From positions 1 to 9,723 of the forward strand of contig CANNLB010000032.1 in assembly GCA_947505565.1 (NCBI GenBank): a DNA stretch of 9,723 nucleotides, given 5' to 3'. Source of the stretch: Acidobacteriota bacterium. GTDB lineage: Bacteria > Acidobacteriota > Terriglobia > Bryobacterales > Bryobacteraceae. Below, piece by piece: positions 1 to 6,092 of this stretch (position 1 is the stretch's first letter; the number at the start of each line of letters is the position of its first letter). The position numbers were made by a program, and so were the translations under genes. The notes below the pieces were generated by a model. It saw only the letters and a program-made list of their open reading frames with translations. It had not been told where the DNA came from and did no database searches.

Positions 1-573
1 TCCCTCCGGATCCCACGTCTTCGTGCCCGAATAATTGTGCACCCCCAGCACCGCCCAGTCCACCACCCGGGCGAAATTGCCTTCTTTGTCAAAGGTCCCA
101 TTCCCGCCGACCAGCATCAACACCCAATAGCCGGCCAACAACGCCGCCGTCCAGATCACCTGCCCCCGCACGCCGTTCCGCAGATAGATCACCACCGTCA
201 CCACATAGCAAATCGCGATCCGCTGCAAAACGCCCAAAATCCGCGCGGTCGAAAACTCGAAGTACGGATACAGGTAGACAAGCAAACCCAACCCGAACAG
301 CACCGCCCCCCGCCGCAGCGTTCGGGCCATCGTCGGCGGCCGGCCTAGCGTAATCGCCACCCCAACAATCCATACGAACGAAGGAAACACCACGTCCGTC
401 AGCGTCCAACCATGCCATTCCGCGTGGCGCAACGGAGGGTAAACATGCTCTCCTGTGCCCGCCGTATTGACGAGCACCATGAATGCGATGATCATGCCGC
501 GAAAGACGTCGAGAGCAATTAGTCGATGTTGCAAGATCCCATTGTAGAATCCGGAGTGTAGAATCGGAAGCAT
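1..573 (-). CDS. HGSNAT/DUF5009 (NagX-like) membrane acetyltransferase, partial
   Basis: Reading the minus strand from ATG at 573 gives 191 codons open to the window edge, so the C-terminal part is missing. The N-terminus has the family opening: 'RLIALDVFRGM' (residues 17-27) at the start of the first membrane helix, then 'LRHAEWHGWTLTDVVFPSF' at 48-66. The His in 'RHAEWHG' (H50) sits where human heparan-alpha-glucosaminide N-acetyltransferase has its acetyl-accepting active-site His. Several hydrophobic segments follow ('AVLFGLGLLVYLYPYF', 'GVLQRIAICYVVTVVIYL', 'VIWTAALLAGYWVLMLVGG'), consistent with a multi-pass inner-membrane protein. Family members move acetyl groups from cytoplasmic acetyl-CoA across the membrane to amino sugars; the bacterial COG4299 group (NagX) is often linked to N-acetylglucosamine or peptidoglycan-sugar use, but the substrate here is unknown. 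The start was chosen because the family motif begins about 16 residues downstream; the ribosome site is weak. It is divergent from, and almost touches, the ynbA remnant. Confidence 0.88.
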   Translation of the reverse strand, partial: MLPILHSGFYNGILQHRLIALDVFRGMIIAFMVLVNTAGTGEHVYPPLRHAEWHGWTLTDVVFPSFVWIVGVAITLGRPPTMARTLRRGAVLFGLGLLVYLYPYFEFSTARILGVLQRIAICYVVTVVIYLRNGVRGQVIWTAALLAGYWVLMLVGGNGTFDKEGNFARVVDWAVLGVHNYSGTKTWDPEG

Positions 574-575
574 CG

Positions 576-1052
576 CCGAATCTCTACGCGCTAAAGAGTA
601 AGTTCCAAAAGTTGTCCCGGCCGCTCGCCGCTGCCCTGACTTCCTGCGCCGTCGGTGCAATCGTCCTTTCGACCGGCTGGTAACTCTTTCTGCCCGGCGT
701 CCTCTTTCTCCGTACGGTACTGAACGCCATCGACGGTCTACTCGCTCGAGAATTTAGCCAACCCACCCGCCTCGGCACCTATCTCAACGAACTCAGCGAC
801 CTCCTCGCCGACGCCGTCCATGCCGCCCCGTTCGTGTTTCGGCATCCCAGGGCCATGGGCACCACCATCGTTCTCGCCGGCGGATCAGCGATGGTCGGCG
901 TCCTCAGAAAGAGCGATCCGGCCCTGCTCTACGGAGCCTTCGCCCTCTGGGTCGGACTCGGCGGCACCATTCCTACCTGGGACCCATGGATAATAGTGGC
1001 TCTGCTCTGCATCACGATTTTTAATCGCGTCCGTCAAGGACTCGCCACATGA
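576..1052 (+). pseudogene. ynbA: ynbA-like CDP-alcohol phosphatidyltransferase, degraded
   Basis: One frame (codons at 576, 579 and so on) carries recognisable pieces of a CDP-alcohol phosphatidyltransferase, the inner-membrane enzyme that swaps CMP for an alcohol headgroup. It reads an N-terminal 'LYALKSKFQKLSRPL', a hydrophobic stretch, an in-frame TAA at 681-683, then 'LNAIDGLLAREF' and 'RLGTYLNELSDLLAD', which is the family DGxxAR-x8-G catalytic region, and a C-terminal 'RKSDPALLYGAFALWVGLG' plus 'IFNRVRQGL'. There is no start codon at the expected N-terminus. Family segments are missing: the 'GVTPNQVT'-type loop after 'RPL', and much of the central region before 'RKSDPA'. About 158 codons remain against roughly 200 usual for the family. 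All pieces stay in one frame, so any deletions were multiples of three or compensated. The terminal TGA overlaps the ynbC ATG (ATGA), the original operon junction. A 72-codon GTG-started piece (834-1052) is open but lacks the catalytic motif. Confidence 0.82.
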
Positions 1053-2746
1053 ACCCAAGAATCTCCCAAGAACTATGGTTCGAAACGTCCGACGGCTTTC
1101 GCCTTTTCTACCGTTGCTGGCCCGGCTCGAAGCCCCAAGGCCTCCTCCTGCTCCATCGCGACCACGAACACTCCGGTCGTCTTCAGCACATCGTGGATGA
1201 AGTCAAGCTCCCCGACCACGCCATGTTCGCCTGGGACGCCCGCGGCCACGGCCTCTCCCCCGGCCCACGCGGCGATAGCCCCAGCCTCGCCCGTTCCATC
1301 CGCGACCTCGACGATTTCGCCCGCCACGTCTCCGCAACCCACGGGATCGCCCTCGAAAATCTCGCCGTCCTCGCCCAAAGCGTCGGCAGCGTCATCGCCA
1401 CCGGCTGGGTCCACGATTACGCCCCCAAAATCCGCGGTATGGTCCTTGCCGCGCCCGCCTTCAGCGTCAATCTCTACGTCCCCTTCGCCCGCCTCGGCCT
1501 CGGTCTGATGTACTCGGTCTTCGGCAATTTCTTCGTCCAGTCCTACGTCAAAGCCAAGTTCCTCACCCACGACGCCGCCCGCATCGCCTCCTACGAAAAC
1601 GACCCGCTCATCACCCGCACCATCTCCGTCCGCGTCCTCCTCGGCCTCTACGAAACCGCCGACCGCATCATCTCCGACGCCAGTGCCATCCAGGTCCCCA
1701 CGCTGGTCCTCGTCTCCGGCAAAGACTGGGTCGTCCGCGCCCGCCCCCAATACAAATTCTTTTCGAACCTCGGCTCCAAAACCAAAGAGCTTCATACCTT
1801 CTCCGACCTTCACCACGACACGCTCGGCGAAAAAGATCGTGCCCAACCTCTCGCTAAAGTCCGCAGCTTTATCAACCGCGTTTTCGCCGCCCCACCCGAA
1901 CAGCCCTCTCTTCTCAGCGCCGACAAGCGCGGCTTCACCCGTGCCGAATTCGACGCCCACTCAGAAAAGAAGCCCCTCCGCTTCCTCGGCACCAAGCTCA
2001 GCATGAGAACCGGCGGCCGCCTCTCCGCCGGCATCCGACTTGGCCTCCGCTCGGGCTTCGACTCCGGCGCCTATCTCGATTACGTCTATCGCAACAAGCC
2101 CTCCGGCTTCACTCCCATCGGCACCATCGTCGACTACGGTTACCTCAACGCTATCGGGTGGCGCGGCATCCGCATCCGCAAAACGCACATCGAAACTCTG
2201 CTCGCCCGCATCGGCGCCGAACGACCGCTGAACCTGCTTGACATCGCCGCCGGCCACGGCCGCTATGTCCTCGACGCTCTGCCGTCAAACGCTACCGCCC
2301 TCCTCCGCGACTTCGATCCCGCCAACGTCGCCGCCGGCCGCGAACTCATTGCCTCCCGCGGCCTCTCCAGTCGCGTCCGCTTTGAACAAGCCGACGCCTT
2401 CGACTCCGCCGCCTACCAAGGCCTCCTTCACAACGCCGCAATCGTCTCCGGCCTCTTCGAACTCTTCCCCGAAAACGAGCCCGTCCGCCGCGCTCTCGCC
2501 GGCGTCGCCTCGGCCGTCGAACCCGGAGGCTATCTCCTCTACACCGGCCAACCCTGGCACCCCCAACTGGAAATGATCGCCCGCACCCTACCCAGCCATC
2601 GCGGCGGCGTCCCCTGGGTCATGCGCCGACGTACTCAGGCCGAACTCGATCAACTCGTCGAATCTGCCGGCTTTACCAAAATCGACCAGCTCATCGACGA
2701 TTTCGGCATCTTCACCGTCTCCCTCGCCCAAAGGAACTCGACGTGA
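1049..2746 (+). CDS. ynbC: YnbC-like alpha/beta hydrolase-methyltransferase fusion
   Basis: A 565-residue, two-domain protein close in length and order to E. coli YnbC. Residues 1-280 are an alpha/beta hydrolase of the monoglyceride-lipase/lysophospholipase type: 'HRDHEHSGR' at 36-44, 'WDARGHGLS' at 62-70, nucleophile elbow 'AQSVG' with Ser111, probable acid Asp226 in 'GKDWVV', and His255/256 in 'LHHDTLG'. After a linker (about 281-325), residues 330-565 form a Rossmann methyltransferase with SAM motif I 'LLDIAAGHGRYVLDAL' at 396-411, 'RVRFEQADAF' at 442-451 and 'EPGGYLLYTGQPWHP' at 491-505. The expected role is hydrolysis and methylation of a lipid-related substrate; I know of no demonstrated reaction. 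I recall Gly where Asp38 stands ('HRGHEHSGR' in E. coli). The ATG lies 8 bases after AAGGA (1036-1040), which is inside the end of the ynbA remnant, and is coupled by ATGA overlap. The frame is fully open although the flanking lipid genes are broken. Confidence 0.93.
   Translation: MNPRISQELWFETSDGFRLFYRCWPGSKPQGLLLLHRDHEHSGRLQHIVDEVKLPDHAMFAWDARGHGLSPGPRGDSPSLARSIRDLDDFARHVSATHGIALENLAVLAQSVGSVIATGWVHDYAPKIRGMVLAAPAFSVNLYVPFARLGLGLMYSVFGNFFVQSYVKAKFLTHDAARIASYENDPLITRTISVRVLLGLYETADRIISDASAIQVPTLVLVSGKDWVVRARPQYKFFSNLGSKTKELHTFSDLHHDTLGEKDRAQPLAKVRSFINRVFAAPPEQPSLLSADKRGFTRAEFDAHSEKKPLRFLGTKLSMRTGGRLSAGIRLGLRSGFDSGAYLDYVYRNKPSGFTPIGTIVDYGYLNAIGWRGIRIRKTHIETLLARIGAERPLNLLDIAAGHGRYVLDALPSNATALLRDFDPANVAAGRELIASRGLSSRVRFEQADAFDSAAYQGLLHNAAIVSGLFELFPENEPVRRALAGVASAVEPGGYLLYTGQPWHPQLEMIARTLPSHRGGVPWVMRRRTQAELDQLVESAGFTKIDQLIDDFGIFTVSLAQRNST
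2731..2735 (+). promoter_or_regulatory. Ribosome binding site for the GTG start of ynbD
   Basis: AAGGA ends 7 bases before GTG at 2743. It lies inside the last codons of ynbC and supports the GTG start, which shares GTGA with the ynbC stop codon. Confidence 0.7.
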
Positions 2747-3930
2747 TTCGGGCGTTCTGGTGGCTCGCCTTTCTCGGGCCATTCTTCTTCTTAAGCTACG
2801 GATTCACCAATTGGGTCACCAGCCTCCGTGAACCCGTCGCCAGCTTTGCCTTCCCTTGGGAACATCACATCCCCTTCCTCGCCTGGACCATCATTCCCTA
2901 CTGGACTTCTTCGTTGCTATACGCCATCTCCTTCTTTCTCCCGGCCACAAAAGAAGAACTCGACCAACACGGCCTCCGCCTCCTCACCGCCCTGTTAGTC
3001 TCCCTCGCCGCCTTCCTCCTCTTCCCTCTCAAACTCACCTTCACCGCCCCCGTCGTAACCGGCAACCTCGGCTGGCTCTTCGCCCAACTCCATGGCTTAG
3101 ACCTGCCCTATAACCTCGCCCCGTCGCTCCAAATCAGCCTCGCGGTCATCCTCGCCGCCCGCTACCGCTCGCCTTGGGTCACCGCCTGGCTCACCCTCGC
3201 CGCCCTCTCCACGCTCACCACCTACCAACACCATTTGATCGACCTCCCCGCCGGCCTCTGGGTCGGCCTCTTCTGCCTCTGGCTCATCCCGGCCCGGCCC
3301 TCCCCCGTCCGCACCCCCAGCGACAAACTCGCCCTGCTCTATCTTGCCGGGGCCGCCATCTTCGCCTTCGCCGGCTGGTGGGCGTGGTGGGCCGCCGGTG
3401 CCTGGCTCCTGGTCGCCGCCATCTACGCCGTCGGCGATCCCATGCTCTTCCGCAAAGGCAGCAGAATCGCCTTCTGGCTGCTCTTCCCCCATCGCTGGTT
3501 CGCCAAAATGAACTCCTGGGCCTTCACCCGTCGCGAAGTCATGGCACAGGAAATCGCCGACGGTGTCTGGCTCGGCCGCTGCCCCCGTCGCGGCCAATGG
3601 GACGGTGCCCTCGTCGATGTCACCGCCGAACTCCCCGTCACCCCCCGGAGGTCCGAATACCGCAACGTCCCCATGCTCGATCTCGTCGTCCCCTCGCTAG
3701 AACAACTCCGCCGCGCCGTCAACGCGATCGAAGCCATGCCCCGCCCCACCCTCGTCTTCTGCGCCCTCGGCCGCTCCCGCAGCGCCGTCTCCGTCGCCGC
3801 CTGGCTCATCGCCACCGGTCGCGCCGCCTCCGTCGACGCCGCCCTCGAACACATCCGCGCCCGGCGGCCCCAAGTCTACCTCCACTCCGGCCACCGCCAA
3901 CGCCTCGAAGAATGGGCAGACCTCCAATGA
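2743..3930 (+). CDS. ynbD: YnbD-like membrane phosphatase (PAP2-like plus dual-specificity phosphatase)
   Basis: A 395-residue protein; E. coli YnbD is about 430. Residues 1-235 hold several membrane helices with PAP2-superfamily traces: 'APSLQISLAVIL' at 126-137 at the place of the PSGH motif, and 'STLTTYQHHLID' at 156-167, whose S-x6-H-x3-D spacing fits PAP2 motif 3 (H163, D167). The motif-2 His is Gln130 (codon CAA at 3130-3132), one base from CAC; I expect His in relatives ('PSLHI'), so lipid-phosphatase activity may be lost. Residues 268-395 are a cytoplasmic dual-specificity/tyrosine-phosphatase domain with intact C-x5-R loop 'CALGRSR' (Cys340, Arg346) and a candidate general acid Asp313. 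The expected role is dephosphorylation of a lipid or phospho-intermediate in the ynb pathway. It is coupled to ynbC by GTGA and to the next, broken gene by ATGA (3927-3930). Confidence 0.92.
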   Translation: MIRAFWWLAFLGPFFFLSYGFTNWVTSLREPVASFAFPWEHHIPFLAWTIIPYWTSSLLYAISFFLPATKEELDQHGLRLLTALLVSLAAFLLFPLKLTFTAPVVTGNLGWLFAQLHGLDLPYNLAPSLQISLAVILAARYRSPWVTAWLTLAALSTLTTYQHHLIDLPAGLWVGLFCLWLIPARPSPVRTPSDKLALLYLAGAAIFAFAGWWAWWAAGAWLLVAAIYAVGDPMLFRKGSRIAFWLLFPHRWFAKMNSWAFTRREVMAQEIADGVWLGRCPRRGQWDGALVDVTAELPVTPRRSEYRNVPMLDLVVPSLEQLRRAVNAIEAMPRPTLVFCALGRSRSAVSVAAWLIATGRAASVDAALEHIRARRPQVYLHSGHRQRLEEWADLQ

Positions 3931-4208
3931 ACTTCGACGACGACGTGCTCCGCTCCGGAGCCGTCATCGCACAGGCCGACCATATCCTCGCATTGGTCGC
4001 TGGCTTCGGCGGGTTCTCGACCGGTCGCTGGGTTCTCACCGCCAGTCTCCTCGCCTGGCTTTGTCATTGATATATAGCACTCCGCGTCGGCATCGACGCC
4101 GCGCTCTTCGACCTCCGCCACTAGAAAATCGAAGTCGCCGCCTTCGCCCTCCAAGCGATCCTGATTGGCGTTAGCTTGGCTCAGGTAACCAACGGACATG
4201 ATTACTGA
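3927..4208 (+). pseudogene. Small membrane-protein gene after ynbD, broken by stops
   Basis: ATG at 3927 overlaps the ynbD stop (ATGA) and opens 47 codons to TGA at 4068-4070. The same frame then continues as protein-like sequence, 'YIALRVGIDAALFDLRH', to TAG at 4122-4124, then 'KIEVAAFALQAILIGVSLAQ' to TGA at 4206-4208. Two hydrophobic segments ('WVLTASLLAWL' running on to 'YIALRVGIDAALF', and 'AAFALQAILIGVSLA') suggest a small two-helix membrane protein. Related clusters, such as P. aeruginosa PA2538 as I recall it, have a short hypothetical gene at this position after ynbD. I do not know a function. If translated at all, only the first 47 residues would be made, without a clear ribosome site. 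The alternative is a genuine 47-residue peptide, but the continued coding-like frame past each stop argues for decay. Confidence 0.6.
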
Positions 4209-4284
4209 CGCCATCGGCCTCGGGGCACGCATTCTTACTCTCACCCGCGTCCGCCGCGCGTGCCCCCCCCGGCCCACCTATCCC
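4198..4284 (+). pseudogene. Possible N-terminal fragment of a PlsC-type acyltransferase
   Basis: An ATG opens 'MITDAIGLGARILTLTRVRRACPP', which resembles the amphipathic opening of the lipid acyltransferase that, as I recall, sits between the small gene and the cytidylyltransferase in ynb-type clusters (PA2537 position). None of the acyltransferase catalytic motifs (HX4D, 'NHxSxxD') follow; after about 28 codons the frame runs into sequence resembling ynbB. A run of eight C (4263-4270) lies at the apparent breakdown point. This assignment is weak and rests on position as much as on similarity. Confidence 0.25.
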
Positions 4285-4287
4285 GTC

Positions 4288-4697
4288 GCCGCCACGGAAT
4301 ACTGGTGCGTCAACGCCTTCCGCCGCTTCCTCGCCCTGCACGTCTTTGACGGCGGCATCCCGCCCGCTTTCGTCCTCATCGTCCAAGCCAGCGACGTCTT
4401 CGGTTCCTCCGCCGCAGAGCCTTCGGTCGCCACCGCATCGCCCCCACCATCTCCCCTAACAAGACCGTCGCAGGCCTTCTCGGCGGGCTTGCCCTCTCCT
4501 CCGCCCTCGGCGCCCTCCTCGCCTTTGCCATCGTCCTGCCCGAAACCGCCGGCGCCCTCATCCTTTCCGCCATGAAACGACAACGCGGTCTCAAAGACTG
4601 GGGCCACATGATTCAGGGGCACGGAGGGGTTCTCGACCGAGCCGATTCGGTGCTCCTCTCCGCGCCTCTGCTTTACTACCTACTGCGCATGCTCTAA
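4288..4697 (+). pseudogene. ynbB: ynbB-like phosphatidate cytidylyltransferase (CdsA family), truncated and frameshifted
   Basis: The C-terminal part of a CdsA-type enzyme (CTP plus phosphatidate to CDP-diacylglycerol, inner membrane) is clear. One frame gives 'PPAFVLIVQASDVF' up to 4401; the sequence then moves to the frame of 4422, reading 'FGRHRIAPTISPNKTVAG' and ending 'LSAMKRQRGLKDWGHM' and 'GHGGVLDRADS', a near match to the CdsA signature (S-x-x-K-R-x4-K-D ... H-G-G-x-x-D-R-x-D), with TAA at 4695-4697. Family members have seven residues between 'SDVx' and 'FGRH'; here the gap is 20 bases, so one base is missing. Only about 135 codons remain of roughly 300, so most of the N-terminal and central helices are gone. 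The left boundary is uncertain. The stop overlaps the convergent oxidoreductase stop by 3 bases. Confidence 0.85.
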
Positions 4698-5812
4698 GCC
4701 TGGTTGACTTTTTCCCACGTCATCGGCTGCCCCGAAGTACAAGCCATCAAACCCATTACCGCCGTCAGCGTGCTCTCTCCACCGGTCAGCGCCATGTTCT
4801 CTACCACGCCCGCCCGCACTCCGGCCACAAACTGGTTCACCCCATCCGCCGTAATGTCGTACTTGGTCTCGACTTCCTCCACCGGCTTACCCGGCCGATA
4901 AATCCTATAACCCTTCCGTCCCACATTCACGACGCCCTTCTCACAAACAAAAGTCTCCGAGATGTCCGTCCACCCCGGGTTCCCGAACTGGTTCGCCGTA
5001 AAGCTGAAAATCGTCCCGTTCTCGTATTGGTACGACAACGACAAGCTGTCGTAGATATCCCCAATCTGCGTCCGCTCCATCCGACTGCCGAAGCCGGAAA
5101 CCCGCACCGGATGCGTCCCCATAAACCAGTTCACGACATCGATGTTGTGGCAGTCCTGCTCAATCAACATATCGCCGGAGAGTTCGCGGTAGAAAAACCA
5201 ATTCCGAATCCGCTCTTCCTTCGGATCATGGCCCTTCTTGATCGGCGGACCACCGCCCATCCACGCCGCCCGCACTTGGCTGATTCGGCCTAACTCACCG
5301 GACTTCACGACGGCGTAGGCCTTCCGGTACTCGGTGCCATAGCGTTGCTGATAATCCATCGAGATCCGCTTAGTCGGGTCAGCACTCCGGGCCGCCCGCA
5401 AAAACCGCAACACCCCCGGCGCATCCACGCCGGCCGGCTTTTCGCAGAAAATATGCTTCTTCGCCTTCACCGCCCGCTCGAAATGCTCCGGATGCAAAAA
5501 AGCCGGCGTCGCAATCAACACCGCGTCAATGCTCTTATCGGCCAGCATTTCGTCGTAGGAGTTGAACCGCTTCGCTCCCGTGTACTTCTGCGCCGCCGCC
5601 TGAAACCGGTCTTCGTAAATGTCGTTGTAGCCAGCTACCCGCGCATTCTCGTTCTTGGCGAAAACGCCGCTCACGTACATGCCGCGGTTCCCGCAGCCAA
5701 TCAAGCCTAAAGTCATCGCCGAGTTGGCCTGCGAACCGCGCACGGCTTGCGGACTGACAATAGTGAAAGCGGCCGCGGCTTTCACAAAATCACGCCTGGA
5801 TTCAGAATTCAT
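4694..5812 (-). CDS. Tat-exported Gfo/Idh/MocA family oxidoreductase
   Basis: A 372-residue protein. Residues 5-11, 'SRRDFVK', followed by a hydrophobic run to about 23, form a twin-arginine signal, so it is probably exported folded with its cofactor. The Rossmann domain starts at 'LGLIGCGNRG' (GxGxxG at 39-44) and reaches 'CEKPAG' at 123-128, whose EKP is the family NAD(P)-site lysine motif. The C-terminal alpha/beta domain has 'EQDCHNIDVVNW' at 218-229, with His222 and Asp225 at the usual substrate-site positions. Members oxidise or reduce sugars, inositols and glycosidic bonds; the substrate here cannot be read from sequence. Tat-exported members are common in Acidobacteriota, Planctomycetota and Verrucomicrobiota. 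ATG at 5812 was chosen because the Tat motif follows at once; no strong ribosome site is visible. The gene stands alone, convergent with the ynbB remnant and divergent from the DUF481 gene. Confidence 0.94.
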   Translation of the reverse strand: MNSESRRDFVKAAAAFTIVSPQAVRGSQANSAMTLGLIGCGNRGMYVSGVFAKNENARVAGYNDIYEDRFQAAAQKYTGAKRFNSYDEMLADKSIDAVLIATPAFLHPEHFERAVKAKKHIFCEKPAGVDAPGVLRFLRAARSADPTKRISMDYQQRYGTEYRKAYAVVKSGELGRISQVRAAWMGGGPPIKKGHDPKEERIRNWFFYRELSGDMLIEQDCHNIDVVNWFMGTHPVRVSGFGSRMERTQIGDIYDSLSLSYQYENGTIFSFTANQFGNPGWTDISETFVCEKGVVNVGRKGYRIYRPGKPVEEVETKYDITADGVNQFVAGVRAGVVENMALTGGESTLTAVMGLMACTSGQPMTWEKVNQA

Positions 5813-5905
5813 AACGAGATTATGTCACGCTGCCAAATTGTTTTTCCGCGCTGCAACGCTCAGGCCCACCCAGGGATCTAACTGGTCAGACTTTCTACGT
5901 CGAAC

Positions 5906-5925
5906 TGCGGTAGGCGATAACCGCA
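5906..5925. other. Small hairpin in the divergent intergenic region
   Basis: TGCGGT (5906-5911) pairs with ACCGCA (5920-5925) around an 8-base loop. It lies about 95 bases upstream of the oxidoreductase start and 12 bases before a larger hairpin. The function is unknown; it could be by chance. Confidence 0.4.
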
Positions 5926-5936
5926 CGCTTAGATGG

Positions 5937-5972
5937 CCGGGCCTGCGGCTCTCTGAGCCCGGCGCAGGCCGG
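5937..5972. other. Long nested hairpin in the divergent intergenic region
   Basis: CCGG (5937-5940) plus CCTGC (5942-5946) pair with GCAGG (5964-5968) plus CCGG (5969-5972). An inner stem GGCTC/GAGCC (5947-5951 with 5955-5959) has a 3-base loop. One G is bulged on the left and four bases on the right. No U-tract follows on either strand, so it does not look like a standard terminator. It could be a REP-like palindrome or a leader structure; it lies outside both coding regions. Confidence 0.5.
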
Positions 5973-6080
5973 AGTGGTTGGGCGAGCCTCCTACTCAGGA
6001 ATCGTCATCTCCGATCGATTCGCGCAGGGTGCAACGTTGCCCCAAACACGCCCACCCCAGTTCTTCAGTAGCCACCTTTC

Positions 6081-6085
6081 AGGAA
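6081..6085 (+). promoter_or_regulatory. Ribosome binding site fixing the TTG start of the DUF481 gene
   Basis: AGGAA ends 7 bases before TTG at 6093. That start gives a complete signal peptide, whereas the next ATG (codon 24) would remove it. The site therefore decides for TTG. Confidence 0.7.
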
Positions 6086-6092
6086 CTCTCTT

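Larger units (their letters stand above)
5813..6092. other. Divergent intergenic region, 280 bases
   Basis: This is the only sizeable gene-free stretch, between the divergent oxidoreductase and DUF481 genes, so it should hold both promoters. I could not pick convincing -35/-10 pairs. It contains the two hairpins at 5906-5925 and 5937-5972, and the perfect 10-base palindrome GCAACGTTGC at 6031-6040, about 52 bases before the TTG start, which could be an operator but is short enough to arise by chance. No tRNA, SRP RNA core or small reading frame was recognised. Confidence 0.6.

Noticed and set aside
834..1052. A separate small membrane-protein gene starting at GTG 834
   Set aside because: Its sequence continues the degraded ynbA frame upstream and matches the C-terminus of that family, so it is better read as part of the pseudogene.
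1073..1960. 295-codon open frame on the minus strand opposite ynbC
   Set aside because: Same acidic, Gly/Glu/Asp-rich composition; it lies wholly opposite the well-supported hydrolase domain.
3174..3926. Long Arg/Pro/His-rich frame on the plus strand within ynbD
   Set aside because: It is an out-of-frame shadow of ynbD. It shares the stop at 4068-4070 with the small gene starting at 3927, but only the part after 3927 looks like a protein.
6031..6040. GCAACGTTGC palindrome as an operator
   Set aside because: A 10-base palindrome is expected by chance in about a quarter of 280-base regions, and no matching regulator is nearby; noted only within the intergenic entry.
5813..6092. SRP RNA, tRNA or attC site in the intergenic region
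   Set aside because: The SRP core (GGTCAGG...GGAAGGAAGCAGCC-type), a tRNA T-arm and the attC R'/R'' boxes are all absent.
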